64,000 bases of DNA, taken from NCBI RefSeq assembly GCF_000022085.1, contig NC_011894.1, forward strand, positions 6,136,501-6,200,500. The letters are read 5' to 3'. The first letter of the stretch is position 1, and every line of letters starts with the position of its first letter. Position numbers and translations under genes: made by a program. The notes beneath the pieces were generated by a model. That model ran no database searches, was not told the origin of the DNA, and saw only the letters and a list, made by a program, of their open reading frames with translations. Shown here piece after piece: positions 44,577 through 52,635 of this stretch. The DNA is from Methylobacterium nodulans ORS 2060. Its GTDB lineage: Bacteria > Pseudomonadota > Alphaproteobacteria > Rhizobiales > Beijerinckiaceae.

Positions 44577-46013
44577 GTGCGTCTCGCCGATGCCATGCGG
44601 GAGCGGGGTGCCTTTCGGGGCGCCGCCAGCCGGTTCGGCCTCTCGGGCCGGCTGCTGCTGCTCACGATCCTGTTCGTGCTGCTGGCCGAGGTGCTGATCT
44701 ACGTCCCCAGCGTCGCCAATTTCCGCCGCACCTGGCTGTCGGACCGGGTCGCGGCCGCGCAGGTGGCGGCCCTCGCCCTCGACGCCGCGCCCCAGCAGAA
44801 GGTCTCGGACGATCTCGCCCGGCGGCTCCTCATGGGGGTGGGCGCACGGGCGATCGCGCTCCGGGCCGGGGGCACCCGCCGCCTCATCACCGTGACGGAG
44901 ATGCCCTCCGAGGTGAGCGAGACGGTGGACCTGCGCGACACCGCCTGGACCGACCTGCTGGCGGGGGCATGGCACACCCTGTGGCAGGCGGATTCCGCGC
45001 CGATGCGCGTGGTGGGCCATGGCATGGACGGGGTCGACTTCGTCGAGATCGTGATCGACTCCGCCCCCCTGCGCGAGGCGCTGATCGCCTTCTCGTGGCG
45101 CATCCTCGTCACCTCCATGGTGATCTCGGGCATCACCGGCATCCTGGTGTTCCTCGCCCTCCAGGTCTCGATCGTGCGCCCGGTCTTACGCCTCACGCGC
45201 AACATCGCGGCCTTCGCGGACGATCCGGAGGACGGCTCGCGCCTCATCGCCCCCTCCTGGCGCACCGACGAGATCGGGCTCGCCGAGACCGCGCTCGCCC
45301 GCATGGAGGCGGTGCTCGCCGGAGAGCTGCGCCAGAAGCGGCGGCTCGCCGAACTCGGCCTGTCGGTGAGCAAGATCAACCACGAATTGCGCAACCTGCT
45401 CACCACCGCGCAGCTCCTCGGGGACCGCCTGGAGGCGACCGCCGACCCGGCGGTGCAGCGGGTGGCGCCGCGCCTCGTCGCGACGCTCGGACGGGCGATC
45501 CGCTACTGCGAGGCGACGCTGGCCTATGGCCGGGCCGCCGAGCGCGTGCCGGAGCGTCGGCTGACGCTCTTGAAGCCGATCCTGGCCGACGCCCTCGACC
45601 TCGCCGGGAGCGCCCCCGGCACGGGCGTGCGGGTGGAGGAGCGCACGCCCGAGGACCTGTTGGTCGATGCCGATCCCGACCAGCTCTCGCGGGTGATCAT
45701 CAACCTCGTGCGCAACGCCGTGCAGGCGCTGGCGCTTGCCGGAACGGCCGGCGGGGCGCCGCCCCTCGTCACGATCGAGGCGGCGCGCGAGGGCGCCGTC
45801 GTGACGATTCTCGTATCCGACAACGGTCCGGGCCTGCCCGAGCGGGCGCGGGCGAACCTGTTCTCGCCCTTCCAGGGCGCGGCCCGCCCGGGCGGCACCG
45901 GTCTCGGCCTCCCGATCGCGGCGGAGCTCACCCGCCTCAATGGCGGCACGCTCACCCTCGACGAGACGCGGATCGGCGCCCGCTTCCGGATCACGCTGCC
46001 CGACCGGGTGTGA
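44577..46013 (+). CDS. Orphan membrane sensor histidine kinase
   Basis: The 478-residue protein has two membrane segments (about 25-45 and 175-197) around a periplasmic sensor of unknown ligand, a HAMP-like region (about 198-250), and a HisKA-type domain with LSVSKINHELRNLLTTAQLL (phospho-His about 269). The ATP-binding domain has VIINLVRNAVQAL (N box), VSDNGPGLPERARANLF (G1) and GGTGLGLPIAAELTRLNGG (G2). It starts with GTG at 44577. No response regulator is adjacent, so its partner and output cannot be told from this window. Confidence 0.9.
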   Translation: MRLADAMRERGAFRGAASRFGLSGRLLLLTILFVLLAEVLIYVPSVANFRRTWLSDRVAAAQVAALALDAAPQQKVSDDLARRLLMGVGARAIALRAGGTRRLITVTEMPSEVSETVDLRDTAWTDLLAGAWHTLWQADSAPMRVVGHGMDGVDFVEIVIDSAPLREALIAFSWRILVTSMVISGITGILVFLALQVSIVRPVLRLTRNIAAFADDPEDGSRLIAPSWRTDEIGLAETALARMEAVLAGELRQKRRLAELGLSVSKINHELRNLLTTAQLLGDRLEATADPAVQRVAPRLVATLGRAIRYCEATLAYGRAAERVPERRLTLLKPILADALDLAGSAPGTGVRVEERTPEDLLVDADPDQLSRVIINLVRNAVQALALAGTAGGAPPLVTIEAAREGAVVTILVSDNGPGLPERARANLFSPFQGAARPGGTGLGLPIAAELTRLNGGTLTLDETRIGARFRITLPDRV

Positions 46014-46149
46014 TACGGTTTCATCCGCCAGGGTCGGCCCAGCCAGTGGTGGACTCATGCTGAGGAGCGGGGCGGCTTCCGTGCACCCCAGTTTCGATTG
46101 AGGGCCGGTGGGGCCTCCACGGCCGCCTTGCGGGACTTAAGGGGTGGCC
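46014..46149. repeat. Intergenic repeat between the convergent kinase gene and bioB
   Basis: Contains tcatccgccagggtcggccc (46021-46040), the palindrome actcatgctgagg (46053-46065) and ggagcggggcggcttcc. The same blocks appear, partly inverted, at 27.16-27.42 kb and near 3.1 kb. No coding sequence is supported. It fits a dispersed palindromic repeat inserted in the 136-base convergent gap. Confidence 0.55.
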
Positions 46150-47151
46150 CTACTCCGCCGCCTCCAGCACCTCGATGCCCGGCACCGGCACGCCGATATC
46201 GCGCAGGAGCTGCGCATCCGCATCGGCCTCGTTGTTGGCGGTGGTGAGGAGCCGCTCGCCGTAGAAGATCGAGTTGGCCCCCGCGAGGAAGCAGAGCACC
46301 TGGGCCTCCCGGGTGAGCGCCCGGCGGCCGGCGCTGAGCCGCACGCGGGCCTTGGGCATCACGATGCGGGCCGTGGCGCACATCCGCACGAGGTCGAGGG
46401 GATCGACCGGGGGCCGCTCGGCAAGCGGCGTGCCGGCCACCGCGACGAGGGCGTTGATCGGAACGCTCTCGGGATGCGGCGCGTGGTTGGCGAGCACCTG
46501 GAGCATGGCGGCGCGGTCGGCGACGCCCTCGCCCATGCCGATGATGCCGCCGCAGCAGACGCCGATCCCGGCATCCCGCACCGCCTGGAGCGTGTTCAGC
46601 CGGTCCGCATAGGTGCGGGTCGAGATGATGTCGCCGTAGAAGTCCGGCCCGGTATCGAGATTGTGGTTGTAGGCGGTCAGGCCGGCCTCCGCGAGGCGCT
46701 CGGCCTGGGAGGGGGTCAGCATGCCGAGGGTGACGCAGGCCTCCATGCCGAGGCCGCGCACGCCCCGCACCATGGCGAGCACCGCGTCGAATTCGGGCCC
46801 GTCCTTCGGCTGGCGCCACGCGGCGCCCATGCAGAAGCGGGTGGCGCCGGCGGCCTTGGCGGCTTCGGCCTCGCGCAGCACCGCCTCGACCGGCATCAGC
46901 CGCTGGCGCCCGATGCCGGCCTCCTTGTGGTGGGCCGATTGCGGGCAATAGGCGCAATCCTCCGGGCAGCCGCCGGTCTTGATCGAGAGCAGGCTCGCCC
47001 GCTGGATATCGGCGGGGTCGTGATGGGCGCGGTGGACGAGGGACGCCCGGTGCACGAGGTCGAGGAGCGGCAGGTCGTAGATCGCCTGGATCTCCGCGAC
47101 GGTCCAGTCGTGCCGGATGGGGGCATCGGGGCGCTCGGTCGTGGTGGTCAT
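46150..47151 (-). CDS. bioB: Biotin synthase
   Basis: Radical SAM enzyme that inserts sulfur into dethiobiotin, the last step of biotin synthesis. The 333-residue protein has the cluster motif [20 protein letters not shown] (CxxxCxxC), [40 protein letters not shown] and [20 protein letters not shown], and [17 protein letters not shown]. Length is normal. No other bio genes are in the window. A LysR-type regulator is divergent (157-base gap), but a regulatory link is only a possibility. Confidence 0.97.
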   Translation of the reverse strand: MTTTTERPDAPIRHDWTVAEIQAIYDLPLLDLVHRASLVHRAHHDPADIQRASLLSIKTGGCPEDCAYCPQSAHHKEAGIGRQRLMPVEAVLREAEAAKAAGATRFCMGAAWRQPKDGPEFDAVLAMVRGVRGLGMEACVTLGMLTPSQAERLAEAGLTAYNHNLDTGPDFYGDIISTRTYADRLNTLQAVRDAGIGVCCGGIIGMGEGVADRAAMLQVLANHAPHPESVPINALVAVAGTPLAERPPVDPLDLVRMCATARIVMPKARVRLSAGRRALTREAQVLCFLAGANSIFYGERLLTTANNEADADAQLLRDIGVPVPGIEVLEAAE

Positions 47152-47307
47152 CGGGTCCCTCGGGTCTTTGGTCCCGCATAGAGGATGTGCGGGAGAAGGG
47201 GAATCCGGTCCTCCGTCCGGGCGGGCCGCCGCTCCGCCGCGCTTGTCCCGAGTGCGCAGCCGGCCGGGCGGTTGTCAGCGGCCGGGCTTTGCGCCCATCG
47301 TCGCACC

Positions 47308-48207
47308 ATGTCGCTCCCGGTTCCCCTCTCCGCCGTCCGCTCCTTCGAAGCCGCCGCGCGGCGGCGCTCCTTCAAGGCCGCGGCAGCGGAGCTGAACCTG
47401 ACCGCGAGCGCGGTGAGCCACGCGATCCGCAAGATGGAGGAGGCGCTCGGCGTCGCGCTGTTCGAGCGGGCCGGGCAGGGGGTGACGCTGACGCCCGCCG
47501 GCGAGGCGCTGCTGGAGCATGTCGGCCGCGCCTTCGAGGAGCTGCACCGGGGCCTCGACCTCGTGGCAGCGCGCGGGCCGCAGCTGCTGCGCCTGCACTG
47601 CGCCCCGAGCTTCGCCGCGCAGTGGCTGACGCCGCGGCTCGCGCGTTTCCTCGCCGACCATCCGGGCTTCGAGGTGCGGCTCGCTGCCGGCATGGACTAT
47701 GCGCGCTTCACCACCGACGAGTTCGATGCCGACATCGTCTACGGCCCGCCGCGGGGCGAGGGGCTCGTGGTGGTGCCGCTCTGCACCGAGACGGTGATGC
47801 CGCTCTGCGATCCGGTGCGGGCCGCGCGCATCCGCACGCCCGCCGACCTCCTCGACCAGGTGCTGATCCAGAGCGACAACAAGCTGGTGCGCTGGCCGCT
47901 CTGGTTCGCGCGCAACGACCTGCCGGCGCCGCGCCCCCTCGGCGTGCGCTTCGACCGCAGCTTCCTCGCCATCGCGGCGGCGGCGGACGGGCTCGGGGTC
48001 GCCCTCGAATCGACCCTGCTCGCCGAGCGCGAGATCGCGAGCGGCCGCCTCGTCGCCCCGCTGCTCGGGCGCGCCCGGGACGTCACTTACGTCGGCCACC
48101 ACCTGGTCTTCCCGGCCGCGACCCGGCGGCGGGCGCCGCTGCGCACCTTCACGCGCTGGCTGGCGGGGGAACTCGGGATCGATCCGGGGCTGGCGGAGCT
48201 GGTGTAA
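47308..48207 (+). CDS. LysR-family transcriptional regulator (GcvA/AmpR-like)
   Basis: The 299-residue protein has an N-terminal winged helix (about 1-65: LSAVRSFEAAARRRSFKAAA, LTASAVSHAIRKMEEALGVA) and a full effector domain (about 90-290: LRLHCAPSFAAQWLTPRLAR, DADIVYGPPRGEGLVVVPLC). It resembles the GcvA-like subgroup by pattern (LTPAGEALL, ADIVYG). The ATG at 47308 gives the canonical N-terminus. Target genes are unknown; bioB is divergent and is the nearest candidate. Confidence 0.9.
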   Translation: MSLPVPLSAVRSFEAAARRRSFKAAAAELNLTASAVSHAIRKMEEALGVALFERAGQGVTLTPAGEALLEHVGRAFEELHRGLDLVAARGPQLLRLHCAPSFAAQWLTPRLARFLADHPGFEVRLAAGMDYARFTTDEFDADIVYGPPRGEGLVVVPLCTETVMPLCDPVRAARIRTPADLLDQVLIQSDNKLVRWPLWFARNDLPAPRPLGVRFDRSFLAIAAAADGLGVALESTLLAEREIASGRLVAPLLGRARDVTYVGHHLVFPAATRRRAPLRTFTRWLAGELGIDPGLAELV

Positions 48208-48253
48208 TGGCAGCGGGCCTTGACCATGACCGTCGCCTCGCGGTCCCCAAGCC

Positions 48254-49372
48254 CTACAGCAGCCGATACTGCCCGCCCTCCGGCACCGGCACGGCGAAGA
48301 GATCCGTCCGCAGCGGCGCCCGCCCCTCGCCGTAGCCCAGGCGTCGCGCCGCCCGCCGCACCCGGTCGGCCAGGAGCGCCGCATAGGGGCCGGTGCCGGT
48401 GAAGCGCCGGCCGAAGGTCGCGTCGTAGACCTGCCCGCCCCGGGCCTCGGCCAGAAGCGCGAAGGTGCGGGCCGCGCGGTCGGGATAATGCTCGGCGAAC
48501 CAGTCCCGCACGAGATCGGCGAGTTCGTGCGGCAGGCGCAGGAGCACGCTGCCCGCCTCCGTGGCGCCGGCCTCGCGGGCGCGGGCGAGCAGGGTCTCGA
48601 TCTCGTGGTCGTTGAGGCCTGGGATCACCGGCGCCATCAGCACCATCACAGGCACGCCGGCCTCCGCCAGCGCCCGGATCGCGGCCAGCCGCTTCTCGGG
48701 GCGCGGGGCGCGGGGCTCCATCCGGCGCGCCAGGACCGGATCGAGGGTCGTCACCGAGACCGCCACCCGCACGAGCCCCCGCGCCGCCATGGCTCCGAGC
48801 AGGTCGAGGTCGCGCAGCACGAGGTCGGATTTGGTGACGATCCCCACCGGATGGTTGAAGCGGTCGAGCACCTCCAGCACGGCCCGGGTGATGCGGTGGC
48901 GCCGCTCGATCGGCTGGTAGGGATCGGTCGCCGTGCCGAGCGCGATCACCCGCGGGCGGTAGCCCCGGCCCGAGAGTTCCCGCGTCAGCAGGTCGGCGGC
49001 ATTCGGCTTGGCGAAGAGCTTCGTCTCGAAGTCGAGGCCCGGCGAGAGCCCCGCATAGGCGTGGTTCGGCCGCGCGAAGCAGTAGATGCAGCCATGCTCG
49101 CAGCCGCGATAGGGATTGATCGAGCGGTCGAAGCCGAGATCGGGCGAGTCGTTGCGGGTGATGATGGTGCGGGCGCGCTCGATGGTCACCTCGGTGCGCA
49201 GGGGCGGCAGCTCCTCCTCGCGGTCCCAGCCATCCGCGAAGGCCTCGCGGCGTGCCGGCTCGAAGCGCCCGGTCGGGTTGGCGGTGGCGCCCCGGCCGCG
49301 GCGCCGCTGCGCCGCTTCGGCCGATGCGGCGAGGCGCCGATCACCCCGATTGCCCCCGTTCGTCCCGGCCAC
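48254..49372 (-). CDS. PA0069/SplB-like radical SAM protein under probable LexA control
   Basis: Radical SAM protein related to spore photoproduct lyases and to the PA0069/Rv2578c group; the reaction is unknown and a DNA-damage role is suspected. The 372-residue protein has the cluster motif NPYRGCEHGCIYCFARPNHA (CxxxCxxC) and then VIALGTATDPYQPIERRHRI, NHPVGIVTKSDLVLRDLDLL and APVIPGLNDHEIETLLARAR. I choose GTG 49372, which has AGGGAG six bases upstream, instead of ATG 49414, because a LexA box overlaps the latter. It is divergent from a small glycosyltransferase-like gene. Confidence 0.87.
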   Translation of the reverse strand: MAGTNGGNRGDRRLAASAEAAQRRRGRGATANPTGRFEPARREAFADGWDREEELPPLRTEVTIERARTIITRNDSPDLGFDRSINPYRGCEHGCIYCFARPNHAYAGLSPGLDFETKLFAKPNAADLLTRELSGRGYRPRVIALGTATDPYQPIERRHRITRAVLEVLDRFNHPVGIVTKSDLVLRDLDLLGAMAARGLVRVAVSVTTLDPVLARRMEPRAPRPEKRLAAIRALAEAGVPVMVLMAPVIPGLNDHEIETLLARAREAGATEAGSVLLRLPHELADLVRDWFAEHYPDRAARTFALLAEARGGQVYDATFGRRFTGTGPYAALLADRVRRAARRLGYGEGRAPLRTDLFAVPVPEGGQYRLL

Positions 49373-49408
49373 GGCCCGCTCCCTGCCCGTTCTCCGCGGC
49401 CAAGCCTG

Positions 49409-49423
49409 GAACATATCATGAAC
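49409..49423 (-). promoter_or_regulatory. LexA box upstream of the radical SAM gene
   Basis: Minus strand reads GTTC-atgatat-GTTC, an exact match to the alphaproteobacterial LexA operator GTTC-N7-GTTC. It ends 36 bases before the GTG start at 49372 and overlaps the alternative ATG at 49414. This predicts SOS induction of the radical SAM gene. Confidence 0.75.
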
Positions 49424-49484
49424 ATTGGCAAGTGGCGCCGATCGAGGCAGGACGAGGGGCGCCGCGTAGGCTAAGGGCCGCCGC

Positions 49485-50003
49485 ATGATCACGGCCGTCG
49501 TGCATGTCAGCGAAGCGGAAGCACCCGGCGCCATCGAGGCGCTGGCCGATTCGCTGTCCGCCCTGGTGGCGGGCGTGGCGGCGGGCGTCGTCGGGGATGC
49601 GGTGATCGTGGCGGGGGATCCGACGGATCGCGACCTCGCCCTGGTGGCGGACCGGACCGGCGCGGCCCTGGTGGCGCGGGGTCGCAACCCCTGGGTCGCC
49701 GCGGCGGCCGTGGCGCGCCGGCCATGGCTCCTCTGCCTGGAGGCCGGCGACGTGCCGGCGGAGGGCTGGATCCGCACCCTCGACCGCTTCGCCGGAACGG
49801 CCGCGCCCGACACGGTGGTGGGGCGGCTGCGGCGCGCGCACGCGCCCCTCCGGGCCCGCCTTGCAGCACAGTGGGAGGCGCTGGCGGGCACCCGGCGGGT
49901 GCGGGCCGGGGACGTGGTGCGGCGTGAGGCGCTCGCTTCCGGCCTGCCGTTCCGTGCGCCGAAACGCGTGCGGCGCCTCAACGGCGTCCTGGTGCGGGAA
50001 TAA
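49485..50003 (+). CDS. Small glycosyltransferase-like protein of unknown function
   Basis: A 172-residue protein, MITAVVHVSEAEAPGAIEAL, with RNPWVAAAAVARRPWLLCLE and AGDVPAEGWIRTLDRF. The pattern of an N-terminal beta strand, an Ala/Gly-rich Rossmann-like half and a short D-x-P segment resembles a truncated GT-A glycosyltransferase domain, but no DXD metal motif is visible. Similarity is weak and the activity should not be assumed. It is convergent with moaB with a 6-base gap, and its codon usage matches its neighbours. Confidence 0.6.
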   Translation: MITAVVHVSEAEAPGAIEALADSLSALVAGVAAGVVGDAVIVAGDPTDRDLALVADRTGAALVARGRNPWVAAAAVARRPWLLCLEAGDVPAEGWIRTLDRFAGTAAPDTVVGRLRRAHAPLRARLAAQWEALAGTRRVRAGDVVRREALASGLPFRAPKRVRRLNGVLVRE

Positions 50004-50009
50004 GGGGGG

Positions 50010-50555
50010 TCAGCCCGCCCCGCGTTTCAGGTGCTCGTCGAGGCGCGGCATGATCTCGACGAAGTTGCAGGGCCGGTGCCGGTAGTCGAGCTGGGCGGCG
50101 AGGATGCCGTCCCAGGCGTCCCGGCAGGCGCCGGGCGAGCCCGGCAGCACGAAGATGTAGGTCGCGCCGGCGACGCCCGCGGTGGCGCGCGACTGCAGCG
50201 TCGAGGTGCCGATCTTGTCGTAGGAGATGCGGTGGAAGACGGCCGAGAAGCCGTCCATCCGCTTCTCGAACAGGGGTTCCAGGGCCTCGGGCGTCACGTC
50301 CCGCCCGGTGAAGCCGGTGCCGCCCGTGGTGATCACCACGTCGATGCCCGGATCGGCGATCCAGGCCCGCACCTGCCCGCGGATGGCCTCGACGTCATCC
50401 GGCACGATCGCCCGGGCGGCGAGCGCATGCCCGGCCTCGCTCAGGCGCCCGGCCAGGGTGTCGCCCGAGCGGTCATCCGTGAGCGTGCGGGTATCCGAGA
50501 CGGTGAGCACCGCGATGCGGAGCGGGATGAAGGGACGGCTCGTGTCGAGGGCCAT
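50010..50555 (-). CDS. moaB: Molybdenum cofactor biosynthesis protein B
   Basis: MoaB/MogA-type protein that adenylates molybdopterin for metal insertion. The 181-residue protein has IAVLTVSDTRTLTDDRSGDT, VVITTGGTGFTGRDVTPEAL, FRRISYDKIG-type FHRISYDKIGTSTLQSRATA and FVLPGSPGACRDAWDGILAA, all characteristic. The MogA/MoaB distinction rests on overall length and the ISYDKIG block. It follows the metallopeptidase gene by 47 bases on the same strand. Confidence 0.93.
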   Translation of the reverse strand: MALDTSRPFIPLRIAVLTVSDTRTLTDDRSGDTLAGRLSEAGHALAARAIVPDDVEAIRGQVRAWIADPGIDVVITTGGTGFTGRDVTPEALEPLFEKRMDGFSAVFHRISYDKIGTSTLQSRATAGVAGATYIFVLPGSPGACRDAWDGILAAQLDYRHRPCNFVEIMPRLDEHLKRGAG

Positions 50556-50602
50556 GGCGCGACTCTCTTGGTCAGACCGGCGCGGGAGGCTTCGGACGCG
50601 GC

Positions 50603-51499
50603 CTACAGCTGCGCTGCCCGGAACGTGTCGCAGGATTGCGTCTGGCCGCTGCGGAAGCCGGTCTGGAACCAGCGCATGCGCTGCGCCGACGAGCCGTGCG
50701 TGAAGGAATCCGGCACCACGTAGCCCTGGCTCTGCTTCTGCAGGCGATCGTCGCCGATGGCGTTCGCCGCCGTCAGCGCCTCCTCGATGTCGCCCTGCTC
50801 CAGGGAGTTGAAGCGATCGTCCGAGTTCTTGGCCCAGACGCCCGCGAGGCAGTCGGCCATCAGCTCGACCCGCACGGAGAGCTGGTTCGCGGTCCGCTCG
50901 TCCACCTGCTGCTGCTTGCGCTGCACCTTGGGCAGGATGCCGAGCACGTCCTGGACGTGGTGGCCGACCTCATGCGCGATCACGTACGCATAGGCGAAAT
51001 CGCCCTTGACCCGGAATTTCTGCTCCATCTCCTTGAAGAAGGAGGTATCGAGATAGACCTTCTTGTCGAGCGGGCAGTAGAACGGGCCCATGGCGGCCTG
51101 GGCCATGCCGCAGCCGCTGCGGGTGCCGCCCTGGTACAGCACCATCGTGGTGGGCGTGTATTGCCGACCGGTCTGGTTGGGCAGCACTTGCTTCCAGACG
51201 TCCTCGGTGTTGCCGAGGATGGCGGCGGCGAAGCGGCCGGTCTGGTCGGTCGGCGCACCGGTGCGGCGCTGGGCCTCGGACCCCTGGCGCTGCTCCTGGG
51301 GCGCGCGCTGCCGGTTCACCATCTCGGCCCCGCCGATCAGGATCGCCGGGTTGATGCCCGTGATCCAGCCGATGATGCACAGGATCACGATGGTGCCGAT
51401 GCCGAGGCCGCCCGCCCCGCCGCCCGGGAAGCCGAAGCCTCCGCCCTCGCCGCGGCGATCCTCGACGTTCTCGGAGGTCCGAAAGTCTTCCCAGCGCAT
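50603..51499 (-). CDS. YpfJ-family neutral zinc metallopeptidase
   Basis: A 298-residue membrane-anchored protein with the thermolysin-like motif YVIAHEVGHHVQDVLG. It starts MRWEDFRTSENVEDRRGEGG, the family N-terminus, followed by one membrane segment (about 30-55) and the conserved PTTMVLYQGGTRSGCGMAQA, then GPFYCPLDKKVYLDTSFFKE and ELMADCLAGVWAKNS. The peptide substrate is unknown. The ATG at 51499 is preferred over one three codons upstream. It is on the same strand as moaB and the uracil-DNA glycosylase gene. Confidence 0.9.
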   Translation of the reverse strand: MRWEDFRTSENVEDRRGEGGGFGFPGGGAGGLGIGTIVILCIIGWITGINPAILIGGAEMVNRQRAPQEQRQGSEAQRRTGAPTDQTGRFAAAILGNTEDVWKQVLPNQTGRQYTPTTMVLYQGGTRSGCGMAQAAMGPFYCPLDKKVYLDTSFFKEMEQKFRVKGDFAYAYVIAHEVGHHVQDVLGILPKVQRKQQQVDERTANQLSVRVELMADCLAGVWAKNSDDRFNSLEQGDIEEALTAANAIGDDRLQKQSQGYVVPDSFTHGSSAQRMRWFQTGFRSGQTQSCDTFRAAQL

Positions 51500-51586
51500 G
51501 TTCGTCACCCGTTCGTCCCGGCAGGACGGCTACGCGGACCGCCTCTCGGGCTCAAGAGTAATCGACGCCGCCCGGCACGGTTCCGC

Positions 51587-52423
51587 TTAAGGTCCGGCGT
51601 CGAGGGCGGCCCGCAGGGCCCGGAAGTCGCGCCACGCGAGGCGCTTCTGCAGGGGCTGGCGCAGCAGATAGGCCGGGTGGAGCGTGGCGAGGAGCCGGAT
51701 CTCGCGCCGGCCCGTCTGGTAGGGGAACCAGCGGCCGCGGGATTTCAGGATGCCGTCCCGGGTGCCGGCAAGCGTCTGAGTCGCGACGCCACCGAGGCAG
51801 ACCAGGATGTCGGGATCGGCGAGCGCGATCTGCCGTTCGATGAACGGCTTGCAGGTGGCGACCTCCTGGGGCGTCGGGCTGCGGTTGCCCGGCGGGCGCC
51901 AGGGCACGATATTGCCCACATAGGCGTTGGAGCGGTCGAGACCGATCGCCGCCATCATCCGGTCGAGGAGTTGGCCCGAGCGGCCCATGAAGGGCTTGCC
52001 GACCCGGTCCTCGTCGGCGCCCGGCGCCTCGCCCACGAACATCACCCGGGCGGAGGGCTCCCCGTCCGCGAAGACGAGGTTCTTGGCGGTGAAGCGCAAG
52101 GGGCAGCTCTCGAACCGGGCGAGCAGCGCTTCGAGCTCCGCGAGCGACCCGGCCGCGCGGGCGAGTTCGCGCGCGTCGTCCGCCGCCTCGCCGGGCTCCG
52201 CGGCGGCGGAGCGGCCGAAGGTGCTGCCGCGCGACGGCGGGCGGGGTGCCGGCGCGGGAGGCGGGACGGGCGGCAGCGCCGCCGCCGGCCGGGCGGCCGC
52301 CTTCGCCTCGCTCTCGGCGAAACGATCGTGCGGCACCTCGTCCAGGACGGCGTCCACGCCGGACGCGACGTGAAAATCCAGGTATGCGAGGAGGTCGCTG
52401 CGGTCCGGGGCGTCATCCGTCAT
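51587..52423 (-). CDS. Uracil-DNA glycosylase superfamily protein (family 4-like, cysteine-poor)
   Basis: Removes uracil from DNA by analogy. The 278-residue protein has a variable Pro/Ala-rich N-terminal third and a C-terminal glycosylase domain: VMFVGEAPGADEDRVGKPFM (catalytic loop), GRSGQLLDRMMAAIGLDRSN, VPWRPPGNRSPTPQEVATC and LLATLHPAYLLRQP. Classical family 4 enzymes ligate a [4Fe-4S] cluster with four cysteines. Here the first is Phe (FESCPL) and the third is Trp (PWRPP), leaving two, so an iron-sulfur cluster is doubtful. The ATG at 52423 is chosen from the family-like N-terminus. Confidence 0.85.
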   Translation of the reverse strand: MTDDAPDRSDLLAYLDFHVASGVDAVLDEVPHDRFAESEAKAAARPAAALPPVPPPAPAPRPPSRGSTFGRSAAAEPGEAADDARELARAAGSLAELEALLARFESCPLRFTAKNLVFADGEPSARVMFVGEAPGADEDRVGKPFMGRSGQLLDRMMAAIGLDRSNAYVGNIVPWRPPGNRSPTPQEVATCKPFIERQIALADPDILVCLGGVATQTLAGTRDGILKSRGRWFPYQTGRREIRLLATLHPAYLLRQPLQKRLAWRDFRALRAALDAGP

Positions 52424-52635
52424 TCCCCCGATGTGGCAAGCCTTCCGCCTGTGGACAACGGCCAATCGGCGGACTGCCCCTGCGGCACGGCGCGCCGGAT
52501 CGCCCTTCGTCCGCTTGCGCCGGAGGTCACGGCGTCGCACGGTCCGCGGATTGGAACTGCTTGAGCGTGCCCTGGATCGTTTATAGGTGAACGGTCTCGA
52601 TCCCTTAGGGATCCAGGCGCGAGGGAGGATGACGG

